Notes under the pieces: model-generated
What the model was told of the DNA's origin: nothing
The model's database searches: none
What the model saw: only the letters and a program-made list of their open reading frames with translations
Assembly (NCBI GenBank): GCA_024703855.1
Contig: CP087965.1
Location: forward strand, 1,000,001-1,064,000
DNA: 64,000 bases
Direction: 5' to 3'
Source: Polaromonas sp. P2-4
Lineage (GTDB): Bacteria; Pseudomonadota; Gammaproteobacteria; Burkholderiales; Burkholderiaceae_C
Part shown: in pieces, positions 61,876 to 64,000 of the stretch
Position numbering within the stretch: the stretch's first letter is position 1
How the letters are laid out: each line of letters begins with the position of its first letter
Position numbers and translations under genes: made by a program

Positions 61876-62202
61876 TCAGCGCGACGGCGCCGACGCCGGG
61901 CGTGCCGCGCCGGGACCGGAGGCCGGCATGGCCGCCAGCTCGTTGCCGATGCGCTGGCAGGTGCCCGATATGGCGTGCCCGCCGCGGTTGGTGAAGCTGG
62001 CCTGGGCGCCTTCCGCCTTGCCTTTGCAGGCCGCCACGGCCTCTGGCGGCGGGCCGGGCGGATGACCGCCCGGCGGCGCTGCAGGCTGGTCGGCGGCGCC
62101 GGCGGGCAGCACGGCGGCCAGCAACAGCACCGCCGCGCCCAAGATAAGGATTGACGATTTCAACGCGCCGTACACGGCGCTGGGCAAGGGTTGCAGGTTC
62201 AT
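61876..62202 (-). CDS. Small Pro-rich secreted protein with a two-cysteine motif
   Basis: About 108 aa from ATG 62202. It has a signal or anchor helix (SILILGAAVLLLAAVLPAGA), a Pro/Gly/His-rich stretch (PPGGHPPGPPP), and a conserved-looking CKGKAEGAQASFTNRGGHAI then SGTC with two Cys. It has an Ala/Pro tail. I have seen such proteins beside two-component systems but know no function. It lies between the dioxygenase and the kinase, same strand. Confidence 0.65.
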   Translation of the reverse strand: MNLQPLPSAVYGALKSSILILGAAVLLLAAVLPAGAADQPAAPPGGHPPGPPPEAVAACKGKAEGAQASFTNRGGHAISGTCQRIGNELAAMPASGPGAARPASAPSR

Positions 62203-62287
62203 GCTGCGCAGTGTGGGCGCGGCATGTATCGTGCGTATCGGCGTTTTATGTCTGTCTTGACACAATCGCCCCAGCGGTTGCCGGTGA

Positions 62288-63493
62288 TCAGGCCTTCAGC
62301 AGGGCCAGCTGGGCGCGCAGCCCGCCTCCGGGCCGGTTGTGCAGGGTGAGCTGTGCCCCGTCGCGTTCGGCCAGGTCGCGCGCCACGGCCAGACCAAGCC
62401 CATGGCCGGCGCGGGCGTGGGTGCTGGTCAGGCGCACCCAGGGCTGGAAGGCCTGCTCCATTTGCCCGGGCGGAATGCCGGGGCCGTTATCGTCGACATG
62501 CACCATGACGCGAGCGTCCGTGGCAACCACGCCCAGGCTCGCACTGCCGCCGTAGCGCAGCGCATTGCCCACCAGGTTGTCCAGGATGCGCTTGAGTGCG
62601 GCCGGGTGGGCCTTGGCGTGCAGTGCCGGTGCACCGTCCACACCGTCCATTGCCACGACCTGGCCTTGTTCGGCCAGGTCGTCCACGAGGGCTTGCAGCA
62701 TCGCGGCGACGTCCACGACGCGCGCACCGCTGTCATCCTGCTGCTCGCGCAACACGGCCAGCGTGCCCTCGATCATGGCGTTCATCTCCAGGATGTCGGC
62801 CACGGCCGCCTGCGCGGCAGCCTCGGGCAAGGCCTCCAGCCGCATGCGCAGGCGGGTCAGGGGCGTGCGCAGGTCGTGCGAGAGGGCGGCCATGTGCAGG
62901 CCCCGGGCATCGAACTGTTCCTGCAGCCGGATGGCCATGCGGTTAAAGACACGCGCCGTTTCGCGCACTTCCTGCGTGCCGCGGCGGTCATCCAGCTGCG
63001 GTGGCTGGCCGGGGCCCAGGCCCTGCCCCAGTGTGCCGGCGGCGGCAGACAGCCGCCGCATGGGCGCGGACAGCCAGCGGGCGCCCAGCAGTGCGCCCAG
63101 GCCGATGACGAGCATGCGCAGCGCATAGTCGGCCCACAGCACATGGGGCGGCAGGGCGGGCGGGGCGCTCCGGGCGGATGGCGGGCCGCCGATGAGGGGC
63201 GGTGGGGGTGGCCCGGCATGCATGTTGTGGTTTGGCGGCGGGAGCGCGGCGCCCGGTGGCGGCCCCGCGGCAGGTGGATCGCCTGCAGTGGCAAAGGGGT
63301 TGCCCGGCGGGAGCGACGGCAAGGTGGGCCAGCGAGACCAGGCCAGCCGATCGGCCGCAGGGCCCGCACCGGGCCCTGCGGGCTCCATGGCGGGCACCGC
63401 CAGGACATAGGCAACCACATGGCTGGCAACCAGCGTCACCCACATCAGCACGAACAGGCGCAGGAACAGGGTGTCGAAGCGGCGCAGCGTCAT
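62288..63493 (-). CDS. Sensor histidine kinase with Pro-rich periplasmic loop
   Basis: Intact 401-aa kinase. TM1 is near residues 10-32, TM2 near residues 125-143. The periplasmic loop between them (about residues 35-120) is very rich in Pro, Gly and Ala, with a NHNMHAG centre. HAMP-like region, H-box ALSHDLRTPLTRLRMRLE, N-box ILDNLVGNALRYGGS, G1 VDDNGPGIPPGQ and G2 GHGLGLAVARDLAE are present. It overlaps the regulator stop (ATGA). Close to OmpR-EnvZ-type pairs; signal unknown. Confidence 0.9.
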   Translation of the reverse strand: MTLRRFDTLFLRLFVLMWVTLVASHVVAYVLAVPAMEPAGPGAGPAADRLAWSRWPTLPSLPPGNPFATAGDPPAAGPPPGAALPPPNHNMHAGPPPPPLIGGPPSARSAPPALPPHVLWADYALRMLVIGLGALLGARWLSAPMRRLSAAAGTLGQGLGPGQPPQLDDRRGTQEVRETARVFNRMAIRLQEQFDARGLHMAALSHDLRTPLTRLRMRLEALPEAAAQAAVADILEMNAMIEGTLAVLREQQDDSGARVVDVAAMLQALVDDLAEQGQVVAMDGVDGAPALHAKAHPAALKRILDNLVGNALRYGGSASLGVVATDARVMVHVDDNGPGIPPGQMEQAFQPWVRLTSTHARAGHGLGLAVARDLAERDGAQLTLHNRPGGGLRAQLALLKA

Positions 63494-64000
63494 GACCTGA
63501 CCTCGGTGTCGAAAGGTAGCCCTCGCCTCGCAGGGTGCGAATCAGCGGGCGTTCCTGGGCCGTATCACCCAGCTTGCCGCGCAGGCGTGACACGGCCAGG
63601 TCGATGCTGCGGTCGCTGACCACCACGCCGGGCCGCGCGTCAGCTCCAGCAGTCGCTCGCGGTTGAGTACCCGGCCGGGGTGTTCGACGAAGGCCGACAG
63701 CAAACGGTATTCGGCCGCCGACAGCGCGAACACCGTGCCGTCACGGTCCAGCAGTTCGTGGCGCAAGCGATCGAAGGTCCACGACCCGAAGCGGGCTTTG
63801 TCCGCCAACGAGCGCGCGGCCACTGCGGCACCTCGCCGCAGCACGGCCTTGATGCGCGCCACCAGCTCGCGCGGTTCGAAGGGCTTGGGCAGGTAATCAT
63901 CGGCGCCCAGTTCCAGGCCGAGAACGCGAGACATGGGGTCCCCCTGGGCCGTGAGCATGATCACCGGCAATGTCGGGTGGATCTGCTTGGCCCACTGGCA
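63490..64000 (-). CDS. OmpR-family response regulator, 5' end outside the window (two frameshifts)
   Basis: Only the part after the phosphorylation site is present: PVIMLTAQGDPMSRVLGLEL, then DDYLPKPFEPRELVARIK with the conserved Lys, and the winged-helix domain LSAAEYRLLSAFVEHPGRVL, DRSIDLAVSRLRGKLGD, TLRGEGYL. Breaks near 63635 and near 63510 hide the expected FDTEVRS ending. Partner of the overlapping kinase. Confidence 0.88.

Overview
The window is GC-rich chromosomal DNA from a betaproteobacterium, most likely a Comamonadaceae member near Polaromonas, Rhodoferax or Variovorax. This rests on gene content (ppc next to hemCDXY, argH-algZ-algR, YeeN-type YebC, several Bug/TTT receptors, TRAP systems), on protein style, and on small interspersed repeats I associate with that family. 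I see no rRNA, tRNA, CRISPR array, prophage or intact insertion sequence.

Layout. 1-7.5 kb: hemY, hemX, hemD, hemC (minus strand) and divergent ppc. 7.8-16.3 kb: a small membrane ORF and a very large cyclic beta-1,2-glucan synthase. 16.4-27.2 kb: a sugar-acid catabolic cluster on the minus strand: two ManD/RspA-type dehydratases at its left and right parts, IdnD- and IdnO-like dehydrogenases, DgoD, a TRAP transporter (dctPQM) and a Bug receptor, with a divergent GntR regulator. 27.5-31.6 kb: yebC, DUF3297, a lone ABC ATPase, a DTW-domain tRNA modifier and an AI-2E/PerM permease. 31.8-35.2 kb: algR, algZ and divergent argH. 35.4-39.1 kb: an OmpR-type two-component system and a DegP/MucD protease, both preceded by the same PmrA-like box. 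39.2-47.6 kb: bacterial alpha-2-macroglobulin and PBP1C. 47.6-52.7 kb: an alpha-hydroxyacid oxidase, a LysR regulator, and a Bug receptor / 2-hydroxyacid dehydrogenase / RraA-like operon that ends in a truncated oxidoreductase. 52.7-64 kb: a diheme cytochrome c, DNA polymerase IV, a MITE-like element, an ECF sigma/anti-sigma pair, several small periplasmic proteins, a dienoyl-CoA isomerase-like enzyme, a secreted dioxygenase and a second two-component system cut by the window end.

Two things dominate. First, many genes carry +1/-1 frameshifts, often at short homopolymers or in GC-rich stretches, while the protein homology continues unbroken. This looks like uncorrected sequencing error more than mass pseudogenisation, so I annotate such loci as single CDSs and give the break points. 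Second, at least four unrelated families of small structured repeats sit inside protein-coding genes (hemD, ppc, the glucan synthase, the alpha-2-macroglobulin gene, pbpC, a cupredoxin gene and the dinB 3' end) and are translated as part of the protein. This resembles the protein-embedded palindromic elements of Rickettsia and is the most unusual feature here. The hem and argH-algZR blocks keep the order and strand expected if an ancestral argH-algZ-algR-hemCDXY cluster had been split by about 27 kb.
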